Shown piece after piece: positions 8,429 to 18,178 of a stretch of 64,000 nucleotides of DNA. A program made the translations under genes and the position numbers. Under the pieces are notes generated by a model that had not been told where the DNA came from, did not search any database, and saw only the letters and a list, made by a program, of their open reading frames with translations. Origin of the DNA: Methanobrevibacter sp. TLL-48-HuF1 (GTDB taxonomy: Archaea > Methanobacteriota > Methanobacteria > Methanobacteriales > Methanobacteriaceae); contig NZ_CP081485.1 in assembly GCF_023617305.1 (NCBI RefSeq), forward strand, positions 62,001 to 126,000, in the 5' to 3' direction. Each line of letters starts with the position of its first letter. Position 1 is the stretch's first letter.

Positions 8429-9346
8429 TTAATTTTTTAAATTTAGCTGTTTTATTTCTTCTATGCTTAATTTTGTTGAAATAGCTATGTCTTCAGGAGA
8501 TATGTTTCTAGTTAATAATGATTTTGCTATTTTCCATTTTTCATTATTAGCTCCCTCAGCATGCCCTTTTTCAATTCCTTTTTTAATTCCTTTTTCAATT
8601 CCTTTTTCATATCCTTCATCGTATCTTTCTTGCCCATATTCTTCCATTAATCTCATATTATCCCTCAATATGTTTCTTAATCTTTTTCTTCTTGATGTTT
8701 CGTTTATAAATTTATCTACAATTAGAAATTCAATTCCAAAAGCAAAATTCTTAGTACTTCCTATGGAATTTCGTACTTTATTTAGTGTTTGCACAGTTTT
8801 TTCTATTTGCTCATCAAGAGGATTTCTTGAACTCATAAATGGAGCTAGTGATAGATATATTAATTCCCGTCTGGTTATTTTTGTATTGTTTTTTATTTTA
8901 TTTTCAATATTATTTATAATTTCATCACCGTCAAAATCTTTTAGAGATATTATTGGAATTGTAAATACACAGTCCTTATTTAATTTATATTGTTTAATTT
9001 TTGTTTTTTCAGCTGTACTAAATACTATTAAAAGTATTGGTTTGTTGTTTTGCTTTGCATAATCAACAATTGCTGTATATAAACGATATCTTTTTTCATC
9101 GAATTTTTTTACTACTGTTGATTGAAATTCAGTTATTACTATTATATTATCCAATTCCATTATCATATCTGATTTATAGACGGTAGGATCAAGTTCTATT
9201 AATTCTGTTGGGTTGAATATTAAATTTTCAGATTCAAAGTCATATTTTTTCATGTCTGAATTTAATTCTTCAATTAAATTTATAAAACTAAATCCGTCTT
9301 CTTTTGCAGCATATTTAAACAGTTTGTCTTCTGCCTGATTCGACAT
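8429..9346 (-). CDS. Rpn-like PD-(D/E)XK nuclease family protein
   Basis: A 305-residue protein of the PD-(D/E)XK family often annotated as transposase-like or Rpn (recombination-promoting nuclease). The N-terminal half has a candidate active site: Asp in YKSDMIMEL and the EFQ motif of IVITEFQSTV. The C-terminal quarter carries the typical Gly/Glu/Lys repeats (EKGIEKGIKKGIEKGHAEG) followed by a short helical domain. Family members are usually single genes of accessory regions; whether this one is mobile is unknown. It lies 22 bp upstream of the metalloprotease-like gene, in the same direction. Confidence 0.65.
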   Translation of the reverse strand: MSNQAEDKLFKYAAKEDGFSFINLIEELNSDMKKYDFESENLIFNPTELIELDPTVYKSDMIMELDNIIVITEFQSTVVKKFDEKRYRLYTAIVDYAKQNNKPILLIVFSTAEKTKIKQYKLNKDCVFTIPIISLKDFDGDEIINNIENKIKNNTKITRRELIYLSLAPFMSSRNPLDEQIEKTVQTLNKVRNSIGSTKNFAFGIEFLIVDKFINETSRRKRLRNILRDNMRLMEEYGQERYDEGYEKGIEKGIKKGIEKGHAEGANNEKWKIAKSLLTRNISPEDIAISTKLSIEEIKQLNLKN

Positions 9347-9522
9347 GTTATCACGCTAATCAATTTTTATAGCAATTATTATGATATATCAAGTATTTAA
9401 ATGCTTTGTTGTAAAAAAGAACAATTTTTAAGGCTGAAATCAATATTTTAAAGTTAAATAAATATTATTTTTAATTTAAAATAAATATTGTTTATACTTT
9501 GTTAAATTGTTTTTTACTGGTT

Positions 9523-9570
9523 AAATTGTCTTTAAATTTAACAATAAGCTTTTATATTTCTTATTACCAA
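9523..9570 (+). promoter_or_regulatory. Duplicated promoter element of TPR genes
   Basis: The stretch aaattgtctttaaat ... aacaataagcttttatatttctt just upstream of the first TPR gene is repeated with few changes at 11373-11420, upstream of the third TPR gene. It includes a TATA-like tttatattt. The copies probably arose with duplication of the genes and suggest common control. Confidence 0.5.
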
Positions 9571-9594
9571 GATTAGAGTAGAGGTGTTTTAGAT

Positions 9595-10116
9595 ATGAAC
9601 TCCTATTTGAATATTAGAATTAATGGTAAAAATTTAGAAAAGAAAGCAGATATTGAAAATGCAATTTTGAAATTTGATGAAGATTTAAAAGAAAATCCTG
9701 ATGATGAAGCTACCATTGTTGGGAAATCTGTTTTATTATATAAACTAGGTAAATTAAATGAATCTCTTAATTGTTTAAATCAGATTGAAAATATTAGAAA
9801 TGTTTCTATTATAGAGTTAAAAGCTGTTATTTTAATGGGACTGGAAAACTATAAACAGGCACTGGAATTGTTAAACGAAGTTTTGAAAGTGGATAACGGC
9901 AATATCAGTGCACTTTACTATAAAACTGAATGCCTTTTTCAATTAAAACGTTTTAATGAAGTTGTAGATACTGCCAATGTAGCCTTGAAAATTGATAAAA
10001 ACCATCAATCTATCTTAATAAATAAGTTCTGTTCTTTAGTTGAACTTAACAGCACAAAAGAAGCTTTAAAAGTTAAAGAAAAACTTTTAAGATTAGGTTT
10101 AAATTGCAATATCTGA
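9595..10116 (+). CDS. TPR-repeat protein
   Basis: A 173-residue protein made of about four TPR-like helix pairs. Recurrent motifs are DEDLKENPDDEATIVGKSV, NYKQALELLNEVLKVDNGN and FNEVVDTANVALKIDKNHQ. No signal peptide, so cytoplasmic. It stands 10 bp before a longer TPR gene with which it shares repeat sequence, probably in one operon. A GAGGTGTTTT motif upstream of the ATG provides the ribosome-binding site. Protein-binding role inferred; partner unknown. Confidence 0.7.
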   Translation: MNSYLNIRINGKNLEKKADIENAILKFDEDLKENPDDEATIVGKSVLLYKLGKLNESLNCLNQIENIRNVSIIELKAVILMGLENYKQALELLNEVLKVDNGNISALYYKTECLFQLKRFNEVVDTANVALKIDKNHQSILINKFCSLVELNSTKEALKVKEKLLRLGLNCNI

Positions 10117-10126
10117 GGTTAATAAT

Positions 10127-11371
10127 ATGGAACATCAAATAAAGGAATTCAGAAAAGAGGATATTGACAAGGAAGAATTAAAAAAACAAATACCTGCATG
10201 GTGTAATCTTTTAAGAGAATCACCTGATGATGTGAGACTAAGAATTATTGTTGCATCAATGTTTTATTTCATTGATGAAAAACAAAAATCACTTAAATTA
10301 TTAAAAAATGCGCCAAATGGTGAAAATATAGAATTAAAAGAAGTAAAAGCAATTGTTTATATGGATTTGGATTATTATAATGAAGCTTTAGAGCTGTTTA
10401 ATGAAATTTTAGATGCTGATTATAACAAAAGCATTTTGGATTTAAAAGTTGACTGTTTATTTCTTTTAGAAAAGTTTGAAGAGGTAATTAAAACAGCTGA
10501 TGAATACTTGGAAAGTTTTGGAGATAATCTTGATGTTTTAACTAATAAAAAATTGGCTTTAGAAGAATTAAACCGCAAAAATGATGCAAATGAAGTGGAA
10601 AAAACAATTTCAAATTTAAAGACATTTAATAAATTTGCAATCTATCTGCCAAAAGATCAGATTGATGAGACTATTCCGGCAGAAATTTATGAAAAAGAAT
10701 TGGGGTTGTGCTTTGATGATTTGAAAGATAATCCTGATGATGATGCAGTTCTTATTTCAATAGCTACATTCTTATATAATCTTGACAGAACTGATGAATC
10801 CGTTGAATATTTGGATAAGATCAGTGATGATGCAGATAGTGTTACACTAAATGCTAAAGCATGTATGTTTATGAAACTTGAAAGATTCCCTAAAGCTCTT
10901 GAAATATTAAATAAATCTTTAAAAAAAGATAAATCAAATATTATAACTTTAATATCAAAATCTGAATGTTTAATGGAAATGGAAAAATATGAAGAGGCAT
11001 TGGCATGTGTTGATGAAGGATTGAAGATTAATAACACAAATACACATTTATGGAAAAATAAATTCTGTGCTTTACTTGAACTGGACAGATTGATCGAAGC
11101 AAAGGAAGTTCAGGATTTAATTTTTGATTTGGAAATAGCTAACGATAAAGTTGACGGTTCTCTTAAAAAAGCAATTAATAGATTTCACTGTATGGAATAT
11201 AGAGAATGTTTAAATCTTTGTTATGATGTTTTGGATGTTGATAAGGATAATGAAGAAGCTGCAGCTTTAATGATGAATGCCGTTTATTTATTAGGTGATA
11301 TTGATGAAGCTCCAAAAGCATTGTATAGAGCACTTAATTGTAATGGGGGTGAAATATTGACTCGAAACTGA
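10127..11371 (+). CDS. TPR-repeat protein
   Basis: A 414-residue protein with two similar halves of TPR repeats. The DLKDNPDDDAVLISIATFLY segment in the middle mirrors the NLLRESPDDVRLRII start and the LKENPDDEA segment of the preceding gene. This indicates internal and tandem duplication. Ribosome-binding site gaggttaat before the ATG. No enzymatic motif. A scaffold role is inferred only from the fold. Confidence 0.7.
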   Translation: MEHQIKEFRKEDIDKEELKKQIPAWCNLLRESPDDVRLRIIVASMFYFIDEKQKSLKLLKNAPNGENIELKEVKAIVYMDLDYYNEALELFNEILDADYNKSILDLKVDCLFLLEKFEEVIKTADEYLESFGDNLDVLTNKKLALEELNRKNDANEVEKTISNLKTFNKFAIYLPKDQIDETIPAEIYEKELGLCFDDLKDNPDDDAVLISIATFLYNLDRTDESVEYLDKISDDADSVTLNAKACMFMKLERFPKALEILNKSLKKDKSNIITLISKSECLMEMEKYEEALACVDEGLKINNTNTHLWKNKFCALLELDRLIEAKEVQDLIFDLEIANDKVDGSLKKAINRFHCMEYRECLNLCYDVLDVDKDNEEAAALMMNAVYLLGDIDEAPKALYRALNCNGGEILTRN

Positions 11372-11372
11372 A

Positions 11373-11420
11373 AAATTGTCTTTAAATATAACAATAAGGT
11401 TTAATATTTCTTTATTTAAT
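11373..11420 (+). promoter_or_regulatory. Second copy of TPR-gene promoter element
   Basis: Near-identical to 9523-9570: aaattgtctttaaat, aacaataagg and taatatttcttt in the same order and spacing. It lies between the end of the 414-residue TPR gene and the next TPR gene. Confidence 0.5.
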
Positions 11421-11441
11421 AATTAAATAGGTGTGATGCAT

Positions 11442-12095
11442 ATGGATGTAATAATATCTGCATTGATTGAAGCAAATAAATTATTAAACAAAAAGGATTA
11501 TTATAAAGCGCTTGACGGTTTTGAATGTGTGTTAAATATAAATCCTACCAACAATCTGGCTACAATTGGAAAAATAATTTGTATACATTATTTAAACTCA
11601 TTTGAAGACAGTAATCTGATAAACAAGTACGAAGAAAAATTAAATGTTAATCTTAAACTTGCAGAGTTGTATGAACACGGAAAATACGATGAAACGATAA
11701 AAGAATGCAATAAAATATTAAAAAAAGACAAAAACAATTTTAACGCATTAGCTATTAAATTCTCAGCCCAATTTGAACTCACCAAGTATACAGAAGCATT
11801 GAAAACCTGTGATAAACTCCTAGAATTAGAACCAAATGATTTAGTAATAATATATGCAAAAGCCACCACATTATATAAACTAAACATTTATAATGAAGCT
11901 ATTGAGTGCTATGATAAAATCCTGGAAGTAACTAATAACTTTAATGTTTTATTTTTTAAATCAGCATCATTGTTAATATTAAATAAATATGAAGAAGCTT
12001 TAAAATATTGTAATTATGCATTGGAATTAGAACCTGAAAATTGTGATGCAAATGGATTAAAACAATTGATTAAATATAAAATAGCTCAAAAATAG
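11442..12095 (+). CDS. TPR-repeat protein
   Basis: About 217 residues of TPR repeats with clear consensus positions (YDETIKECNKILKKDKNNFN, YTEALKTCDKLLELEPNDLV, YNEAIECYDKILEVTNNFN, YEEALKYCNYALELEPENC). AGGTGTG at 11429-11435 sits 6 bp before the ATG at 11442, so I prefer this start to the upstream GTG/ATG pair at 11433. It is the third member of a tandem TPR family sharing a duplicated promoter. Confidence 0.7.
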   Translation: MDVIISALIEANKLLNKKDYYKALDGFECVLNINPTNNLATIGKIICIHYLNSFEDSNLINKYEEKLNVNLKLAELYEHGKYDETIKECNKILKKDKNNFNALAIKFSAQFELTKYTEALKTCDKLLELEPNDLVIIYAKATTLYKLNIYNEAIECYDKILEVTNNFNVLFFKSASLLILNKYEEALKYCNYALELEPENCDANGLKQLIKYKIAQK

Positions 12096-12178
12096 CTATT
12101 TTATTTTTTTCATTATTGTATCTTATACGAAAAATAGTATGAAAATATAATAGGCTATAAAAATTGGGAGGTAAAACT

Positions 12179-13618
12179 ATGAAATTATAAGAAGAATTAA
12201 TGCAATATATTTTAGCTAAACAAAGATTAATGCCTAAAATTATATCTTCTAAATTATCCTCAAATAATAAAAAATTAAATCATCGTACTGATTATTTCAG
12301 AATAAAAGAATACATTGACAACTTTTTAAATGGCAATAATCAAAATAGATTTATTGTAATGCCTGGTCTTAGAGGAGTAGGTAAAACAACAATTTTATTG
12401 CAATTGTATGAATATTTAATTAAAAATGATGTTCCTAATTCAGATATTCTTTATTTTGATGTAAGTGAGTTGAAAAGTTTTTATGATGTTAATATATTGG
12501 ATGTAATAACTAATTTTATTGAAAACATACATCAAACAACAATGGTGGAATTAAATAAACCAATATTCTTATTAATTGATGAAGTTCATTTTGATAAAAA
12601 TTGGGCATTAACTGGTAAAATAGTATATGATAATAACAATAATATTTTTATGATTTTTACTGGTTTATCTGCTATTGAATTACAAATTCATGCTGATGCA
12701 ATTAGAAGAATGGAAAAATAACCAATATTTCCATGTACATTTCCAGAATATCTTTTTTTAAAACAGAACATACATTTTCCAAAGGAGATGTCTTTTGCAT
12801 TGCAAGATTTAATACTAAATGGAAATGTTGATTTAACTATAACTAATGAAAGAAAAATCCAAGAAAGTATGATTAACTTAAATAATGATCCATATATTGA
12901 ATTCAAAAAGTTTTTAACACAACATTCATTCCCATTTTCTTTAAAAATGCAAGATTTTCAAATTCATGAAAAAACTATAAATAATATAAATAGAATAATT
13001 GAAAAAGATATTTCTTCTTTAAAAACATTTAATAGTTCTACTAATGATACTATATCACGAATTGTTACATATATTGCTATGCAAAAACCTGGTGGAACTT
13101 CAAATGTTAAATAGCTCAAATGTTAGGTGTTTCTCCAAATACAATTAATAATATCTTAAATGTTTTAGAAAAAACACAATTATTATTTCCCATAACTGCT
13201 TATGGTACTGGAAGTAAAATTATTAAAAAACCCTGGAAGTATTTCTTTTTAGCTCCATCCATTAAAGCATCAATTAATTTTGAAATTGGAAGATATAATT
13301 TAAATAGTAAAAAATGTTTATCCACATTAGCTGAAACTTTAGTTGCATCATCATTATATAAACTAAAATTGTTATGTCATAATTTTATAGGTTTATTTTA
13401 TGATCCTAAAAAGTCAGGTGTTGATTTTTTAGTAAGAAATATTGATAAAATAATTCCGATTGAAGTGGGTGTAGGTAAAAAAAACTAAAAGTCAATTAAC
13501 AAAAGCAATTAATAATTATAATTCTGATTATGGTATTTTAATATCTAATAGAACATTTAGCATAAAAAAGGAAAATAATATTATTTATATTCCATTAAGA
13601 ACCTTTTCTTACATATGA
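12179..13618 (+). pseudogene. Broken archaeal ATPase, paralog of the 13621-15054 gene
   Basis: The translation parallels the intact minus-strand ATPase along its whole length. Shared parts include the P-loop GLRGVGKTT, the Walker B region FLLIDEVHFDKNW, FMIFTGLSA, and the C-terminal nuclease-like FYDPKKSGVDFL and IIPIEVGVG. Lesions: stop at codon 4 (12188-12190) right after a good GGGAGG ribosome-binding site, TAA at 12719-12721, a frameshift near 13113 and an extra A in the A-run near 13478-13486. With these corrected the reading frame runs to the TGA at 13616-13618. Clearly inactivated. Confidence 0.85.
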
Positions 13619-13620
13619 AA

Positions 13621-15054
13621 CTACATAAATGAAAATGTAGAAAGGGGAATGCTTATTATATTATCTTCTTTTTGAATTCTGCTGCTTTTATTTGAAACTA
13701 TAATTCCATAATCAGAGTTGTATCTTGAAATAGCTTTTTTAACCTGTTTTGTATTTTTAGCACCAATTCCAACTTCTATAGGAATTATATCTCCCATTAT
13801 AGTGTTTAACAGAAAGTCTACTCCACCTTTTTCAGGGTCATAAAATATTCCAAAATCTCTGTTTTGCTGCAGTTTAAATAAACTAGCTGCAACAAGATTT
13901 TCAGAAAGGTTTGCAATGTATTCTTTTGGATTTTGTGTAGCTAATCCATTTTTTATATAGATACTTGCTTTTATTTGACTAGTTAAGAAGTAATATTCCC
14001 AGGATTTTCGCTGTCTTTTAACACAAGATCCATAAGGTTCAACATGAAATAATAAATGTGTTTTTTCCAATGCCTGAAATATTGATTGTATGGAAGTTTT
14101 TGAAATATTTAATATATTGGATAGTTTATTGGATGATAACTCTGAAGGTTTTGACATTGCTATAATATTTATTAATTTGTATGTAGCTAAACGTATTGGA
14201 GTTGTAAAAGAAGTTATTATATCAAGGTCTTTTTCAATTATTCTGTCTTTCATATCCAAAGTCAATTGCACAATTGATTCTTCTGTTCTATTTAAAGTAA
14301 ATGGAAAACATCCATATTGAATATAATATTCCCATTCTTTTAAGTAATTCTGGTTTAAATTTATTAGATTTTGATTATACATCATATTTTCGATTTTTTG
14401 AGATTTTTCGACTTTTCCTGTAAAAATCATGTCTCTAAAAGTTTCACTTAACATGTCCGGATAATTAATATCATATTTTAAATAAAGATATTCTGCAAAA
14501 TTTAATGGATAAATTTCTTTTTTAAGAGATCTTCTAGCTGAATCATTGTTATACTCTAAATTCAATGCATCTGATCCTGTAAAAATCATGAAAACATTTT
14601 TATCTTCATCAAATATTATTTTACCTAAAGATGCCCAATTTTTTGAATATTGTGATTCATCTACAAATATGAATACCTTATTTTTTACCGTTGGATATGC
14701 TTCATTTACATCTTTTAGGAAAACATCAATGTATTCTTTAATATTAAAGTTAGGAACATCTTTTAGGTTTTCTAAATTAAGATATAATATTCTGTTTTTT
14801 GGAATTTGTTTTTCATTAAGCAGATAACTGAATAATTGGTATATGATTGTTGTTTTCCCAACACCTCTTAATCCGGGCATTATAAAAAATCGGTCATCAC
14901 TTTCTTTTTCTAAAAATGTGTCAATATGTTCTTTAAGTTGGTAATATTCTTTTTTTTTGTTAAATTTTTTATCATTATAGTTTAAATTATTTTCAACTAT
15001 TTTAGGGTTTGTCTTAAGTAAATTTGTAATATATGATTGTGTTTCAATTTCCAT
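13621..15054 (-). CDS. AAA-family ATPase with C-terminal nuclease-like domain
   Basis: About 477 residues. The N-terminal AAA domain has Walker A (GLRGVGKTT, near residue 60), Walker B (VFIFVDESQYSKNW) and sensor-like FMIFTGSDA. The central winged-helix-like part is followed by a C-terminal region with FGIFYDPEKGGVDFLLN and IIPIEVGIGAKN, the PD-(D/E)XK-like pattern of DUF4143-type ATPases. The ATG at 15054 is preferred over an in-frame TTG at 15072. Family members are common in archaeal accessory DNA; their biological role is unsettled. Operator-like repeats lie just upstream, and the dead paralog lies tail to tail, 2 bp away. Confidence 0.7.
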   Translation of the reverse strand: MEIETQSYITNLLKTNPKIVENNLNYNDKKFNKKKEYYQLKEHIDTFLEKESDDRFFIMPGLRGVGKTTIIYQLFSYLLNEKQIPKNRILYLNLENLKDVPNFNIKEYIDVFLKDVNEAYPTVKNKVFIFVDESQYSKNWASLGKIIFDEDKNVFMIFTGSDALNLEYNNDSARRSLKKEIYPLNFAEYLYLKYDINYPDMLSETFRDMIFTGKVEKSQKIENMMYNQNLINLNQNYLKEWEYYIQYGCFPFTLNRTEESIVQLTLDMKDRIIEKDLDIITSFTTPIRLATYKLINIIAMSKPSELSSNKLSNILNISKTSIQSIFQALEKTHLLFHVEPYGSCVKRQRKSWEYYFLTSQIKASIYIKNGLATQNPKEYIANLSENLVAASLFKLQQNRDFGIFYDPEKGGVDFLLNTIMGDIIPIEVGIGAKNTKQVKKAISRYNSDYGIIVSNKSSRIQKEDNIISIPLSTFSFM

Positions 15055-15074
15055 TTTTATCAGCTTTTTCAAGT

Positions 15075-15170
15075 AGTTGGTTATTTTTTTGACCGACCTT
15101 TTATATATAGTTGGTTATTTTTTTGACCGACCTTTTATATACTGTTGGTTAAATTTTTTACCAGCTATAT
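15075..15170. repeat. 34-bp tandem repeat upstream of the ATPase gene
   Basis: The unit agttggttatttttttgacc + gaccttttatat occurs twice exactly and a third, partial time with period 34 bp (GTTGGTT at 15076, 15110, 15144). Each unit holds a rough dyad (GGTTA...TGACC) and, on the minus strand, a TATA box. Because it overlaps the promoter of the ATPase gene, autoregulatory binding is a reasonable inference. Confidence 0.7.
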
Positions 15171-15300
15171 AAAAGAACCAAATTAATATACATATTTATA
15201 ACTAATTAGTTACTTTTTAGATACATTTATATACTAGAATAATACAATATAACTATGTAATAACATAAGTTGTTATAAAAATATTAAAAAATTGATTTAA

Positions 15301-16185
15301 ATGACATTGCTATTAGGTAAAAAACAAGAATGTGGAAATATAACTATAGTTCCTATTTTAAATGATTCACCTTTGAAATTAGATATTTTAGATTTAACAA
15401 CAGGATTTAAAATGGGTCTTGTTGAAGTATCTGAGTGTGAACAAAGTACAGTTGGAACAATTATGGTTAAAAATAATGCTACCTCTCCATTACTTTTAGT
15501 AGATGGGGAAGAAGTAGCTGGAGCAAAACAGAACAGAATTATTGGACAAAGTATGTTAATTCCTCCGAATACCAGCATACCAATTCCAGTTAATTGCTCT
15601 GAACAGGGAAGGTGGAATTACAAATCTGAATTTAAACATTCAAATTATATGGCAAATTCAGAAACTCGATGCAGAAAAGCAGAATATAATATGGACAATT
15701 CAATAAGAGCTTCACAAGGTGCAGTATGGGATTCTATTGAAGACCTTCAAGTAAAAAGAAACAGTTTTTCCAAAACCTCTGCTTTAAGGGATAATTATGA
15801 AAAAATAGAAAAAACAAATGATGATTATTTGAAACACTTCGGGATTTATGATAATCAGGTTGGTGTAATAGCCAGGTTAGAAAATAAAGTAGGTTTGGAT
15901 GTATTTGCTAATCATAGTTTATATGAACAGTACAGTGATATGATTCTTAAAAGTTATATTATTGATGATGTTGGAAATAATTCACTTATAAAAGATGACT
16001 TTGACTTTGAGGCTGTTTTAGACAATATAAATGAAAAATATTTTAATAAAAGAAATACTGTTGGTTTAGGTCAGTCTTATTTCATCAAAACAAATAACGG
16101 ATCAGGAACCTCATTAATCTATGAAAATGAGTTGATACATGCTAATTTCTTTTATAATAACAGATTAAGAAACCTAAAACTGTAA
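15301..16185 (+). CDS. ARPP-1-like protein (copy A)
   Basis: A 294-residue protein resembling the ARPP-1 family, a domain that comparative genomics links to NAD+/ADP-ribose metabolism. Conserved elements are the start NITIVPIL, LVEVSE, the LLLVDGEEVAGAKQNRII stretch (residues 61-80), IPVNCSEQGRW, the FSKTSALRDNYE helix and the C-terminal HANFF. The exact reaction is unknown. A paralog lies at 18179-19102, on the other side of the nicotinamide phosphoribosyltransferase gene. TATA box acatttatata near 15222; no ribosome-binding site before the ATG. Confidence 0.65.
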   Translation: MTLLLGKKQECGNITIVPILNDSPLKLDILDLTTGFKMGLVEVSECEQSTVGTIMVKNNATSPLLLVDGEEVAGAKQNRIIGQSMLIPPNTSIPIPVNCSEQGRWNYKSEFKHSNYMANSETRCRKAEYNMDNSIRASQGAVWDSIEDLQVKRNSFSKTSALRDNYEKIEKTNDDYLKHFGIYDNQVGVIARLENKVGLDVFANHSLYEQYSDMILKSYIIDDVGNNSLIKDDFDFEAVLDNINEKYFNKRNTVGLGQSYFIKTNNGSGTSLIYENELIHANFFYNNRLRNLKL

Positions 16186-16339
16186 ATATATTGTATTGGC
16201 TCTTAAATTAAAAATATCACCTTTTACACGATAAAAACACTGGAAATTAAACATCACACCCCGCATAATATCTCCTACTTAAAAAGGGACAAACACGTAT
16301 CAAAAAAACCATCATTTTTACTTTTTTTAAATACTAATT

Positions 16340-16398
16340 AAACACATTTATATAGTATAAACTCACAATATATACACATTATATTATAAAAGAGGTAC
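16340..16398 (+). promoter_or_regulatory. Promoter and ribosome-binding site of nadV-like gene
   Basis: The TATA box catttatatag (about 16346-16356) is followed about 35 bp later by the ribosome-binding site AGAGGT, which is 7 bp before the ATG at 16404. The TATA element closely resembles the one upstream of ARPP-1 copy A (acatttatata), suggesting shared control. Confidence 0.5.
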
Positions 16399-16403
16399 TA
16401 AAA

Positions 16404-17816
16404 ATGATTGAAAACAATATCTGTTTACTGACAGACAGTTACAAAGTTACCCATCATGCATTTTACCCAAAAAATACTGAAAAATTATATTCATATTTGG
16501 AAAGCAGGGTAGGATCAGAGTTTAACAAAACAATCTTTTATGGTCTCCAATACATAATAAAAAAGTATTTGGAAGGACAAGTTATAACTCCAGAAAAAGT
16601 AAACCAGGCAAACAGTCTGATTAACACACACATTGGTGAAGATATATTCAACTATGACGGATGGATGTATATAGCTGATGAACTTGATGGAAAATTGCCG
16701 ATAGAAATAAAAGCCGTAGAAGAGGGAACACCTGTAGAAGTGGGAAATGTTTTAATGACTGTTGAAAACACAGATAAACAGTGCTACTGGTTACCGAATT
16801 ACCTGGAATCATTATTATTGCATGTATGGTATCCGTCAACAGTAGCTACATTGTCAGCAGAGGTAAGAAAACTCTGTAACTTTTATTTAGATGTAACAGG
16901 ATCAGGCAAAGAAAACCTGGAATTTATGTTACATGATTTTGGATATAGGGGAGCTACCTCAACAGAATCTGCAGAACTTTGTGGAAGTGCACATCTCCTA
17001 AGCTTTAAAGGAACTGATACAATTCCGGCATTAACAATACCTGAAAACTACTATAATGACAATAATATATACGGCCTGTCAGTACAGGCAACTGAACACA
17101 GTGTAATGACTTCATTGGGAGAAGAAGGTGAAATAAAACAGACAGTTAATGTAATTGATAATGCAAAAGACGGAATATTATCTATGGTAATTGACAGTTA
17201 TAACTACAGAGAATTCTTAAAACAAGCCAGTACAAAAGGCAATAAATTAAATGATAAAATTGATGAATTTTTAGAAAAAACTGATGGAAATAAAGTAGTA
17301 TTTAGACCCGACAGTGGAGAACCAGTTTCAACAACGCTGGACTGTTTAAATATTCTTGAAGAAGGTTTTGGAACTGTAAAAACCGAAAAAGGATATAAAA
17401 TCTTTGCAAAAAACATCGGACTGCTGTGGGGAGACGGTTTAAACTATCATAAAATAAGGGATATTCTATTTGGAATGAAATCAAATGGCTGGGCAGCACA
17501 AAACATCATATTTGGAATGGGAAGTGGCCTCCATTCTTCAGTAAACAGAGACACTCAAAGAACTGCATTTAAATGTTCAGCACAGCTAAGAGACGGAACA
17601 TGGCATGATATCTTTAAAAACCCGTTAGACAGCAGCAAAAAATCAAAAACAGGAAGATTGAAATTAGTAAAAGAAAAGGATCACTTTAAAACTGTTCCAA
17701 TATCTGATGAAAACAAAGACTATCTGCAGACTGTCTTTAAAAATGGTGAATTAATCAGAGAAGAAAAATTCAGTGATATTAAAAACAGAGCACTAACCTA
17801 CATAAGGAATAGATAA
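16404..17816 (+). CDS. nadV: Nicotinamide phosphoribosyltransferase (NAMPT/NadV type)
   Basis: A 470-residue enzyme that should join nicotinamide and PRPP to give NMN, the first step of NAD+ salvage. Hallmarks are DSYKVTHHAFYP at the N-terminus, the MLHDFGYRGA motif (residues about 175-184), FKGTDT, and VVFRPDSGEP near residue 300. Length and HDFGYRG fit NAMPT/NadV better than the shorter nicotinate enzyme. NadV is patchily distributed and frequent in viruses, so acquisition by transfer is plausible. It is flanked by two ARPP-1-like genes and a HIRAN-like gene in one direction, only 1 bp before the next gene. Confidence 0.8.
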   Translation: MIENNICLLTDSYKVTHHAFYPKNTEKLYSYLESRVGSEFNKTIFYGLQYIIKKYLEGQVITPEKVNQANSLINTHIGEDIFNYDGWMYIADELDGKLPIEIKAVEEGTPVEVGNVLMTVENTDKQCYWLPNYLESLLLHVWYPSTVATLSAEVRKLCNFYLDVTGSGKENLEFMLHDFGYRGATSTESAELCGSAHLLSFKGTDTIPALTIPENYYNDNNIYGLSVQATEHSVMTSLGEEGEIKQTVNVIDNAKDGILSMVIDSYNYREFLKQASTKGNKLNDKIDEFLEKTDGNKVVFRPDSGEPVSTTLDCLNILEEGFGTVKTEKGYKIFAKNIGLLWGDGLNYHKIRDILFGMKSNGWAAQNIIFGMGSGLHSSVNRDTQRTAFKCSAQLRDGTWHDIFKNPLDSSKKSKTGRLKLVKEKDHFKTVPISDENKDYLQTVFKNGELIREEKFSDIKNRALTYIRNR

Positions 17817-17817
17817 A

Positions 17818-18168
17818 ATGAAAGAAGATATGTATATTACTTTAGTAAGTATGAATCACTTTTTTGGAGTAAAACCTTTTAAAAAAGACGGAATTCTTAA
17901 ATTAATAAAGGAAAAAGACAATAACTATGATGATGAAGCTATAAAAGTTGAAATGAGACACGCAGGACAAGTTGCATATGTATCAAACAGTACAAATACA
18001 GTAATTAGAGGAACAATGAGTGCAGGTAGAATTTATGATAAAATTTTAGATGAAGATTATGCACAAATCAAATTCTACAACAGAGAAATGGGAATAGCTA
18101 AAATATTAACCCCTGATGAAATAGATGAATTAAAAAAAGACCCTGAAAATGATTTGAACGTTATATAG
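17818..18168 (+). CDS. HIRAN-like domain protein
   Basis: A 116-residue protein. The pattern FFGVKPFKKDGILKLIKEKD, NNYDDEAIKVE, then GQVAYVSNSTNTV, follows the HIRAN fold (G...L..E.DN.YD..AI.V......GYV). HIRAN domains bind DNA ends or single strands in helicases; here the domain stands alone. The ATG follows the stop of the nadV-like gene by one base, so the two are probably translationally coupled. A link between NAD+ salvage and DNA damage would be inference only. Confidence 0.6.
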   Translation: MKEDMYITLVSMNHFFGVKPFKKDGILKLIKEKDNNYDDEAIKVEMRHAGQVAYVSNSTNTVIRGTMSAGRIYDKILDEDYAQIKFYNREMGIAKILTPDEIDELKKDPENDLNVI

Positions 18169-18178
18169 GTGATTAAAA

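Noticed and set aside
8463-9062. A 199-codon plus-strand ORF
   Set aside because: It is antisense to the Rpn-like nuclease gene, and its Phe/Ser/Pro repeats mirror the EKGIEKG repeats of that gene.
10687-11037. Minus-strand ORF inside the long TPR gene
   Set aside because: Shadow of the TPR repeats, no ribosome-binding site or family.
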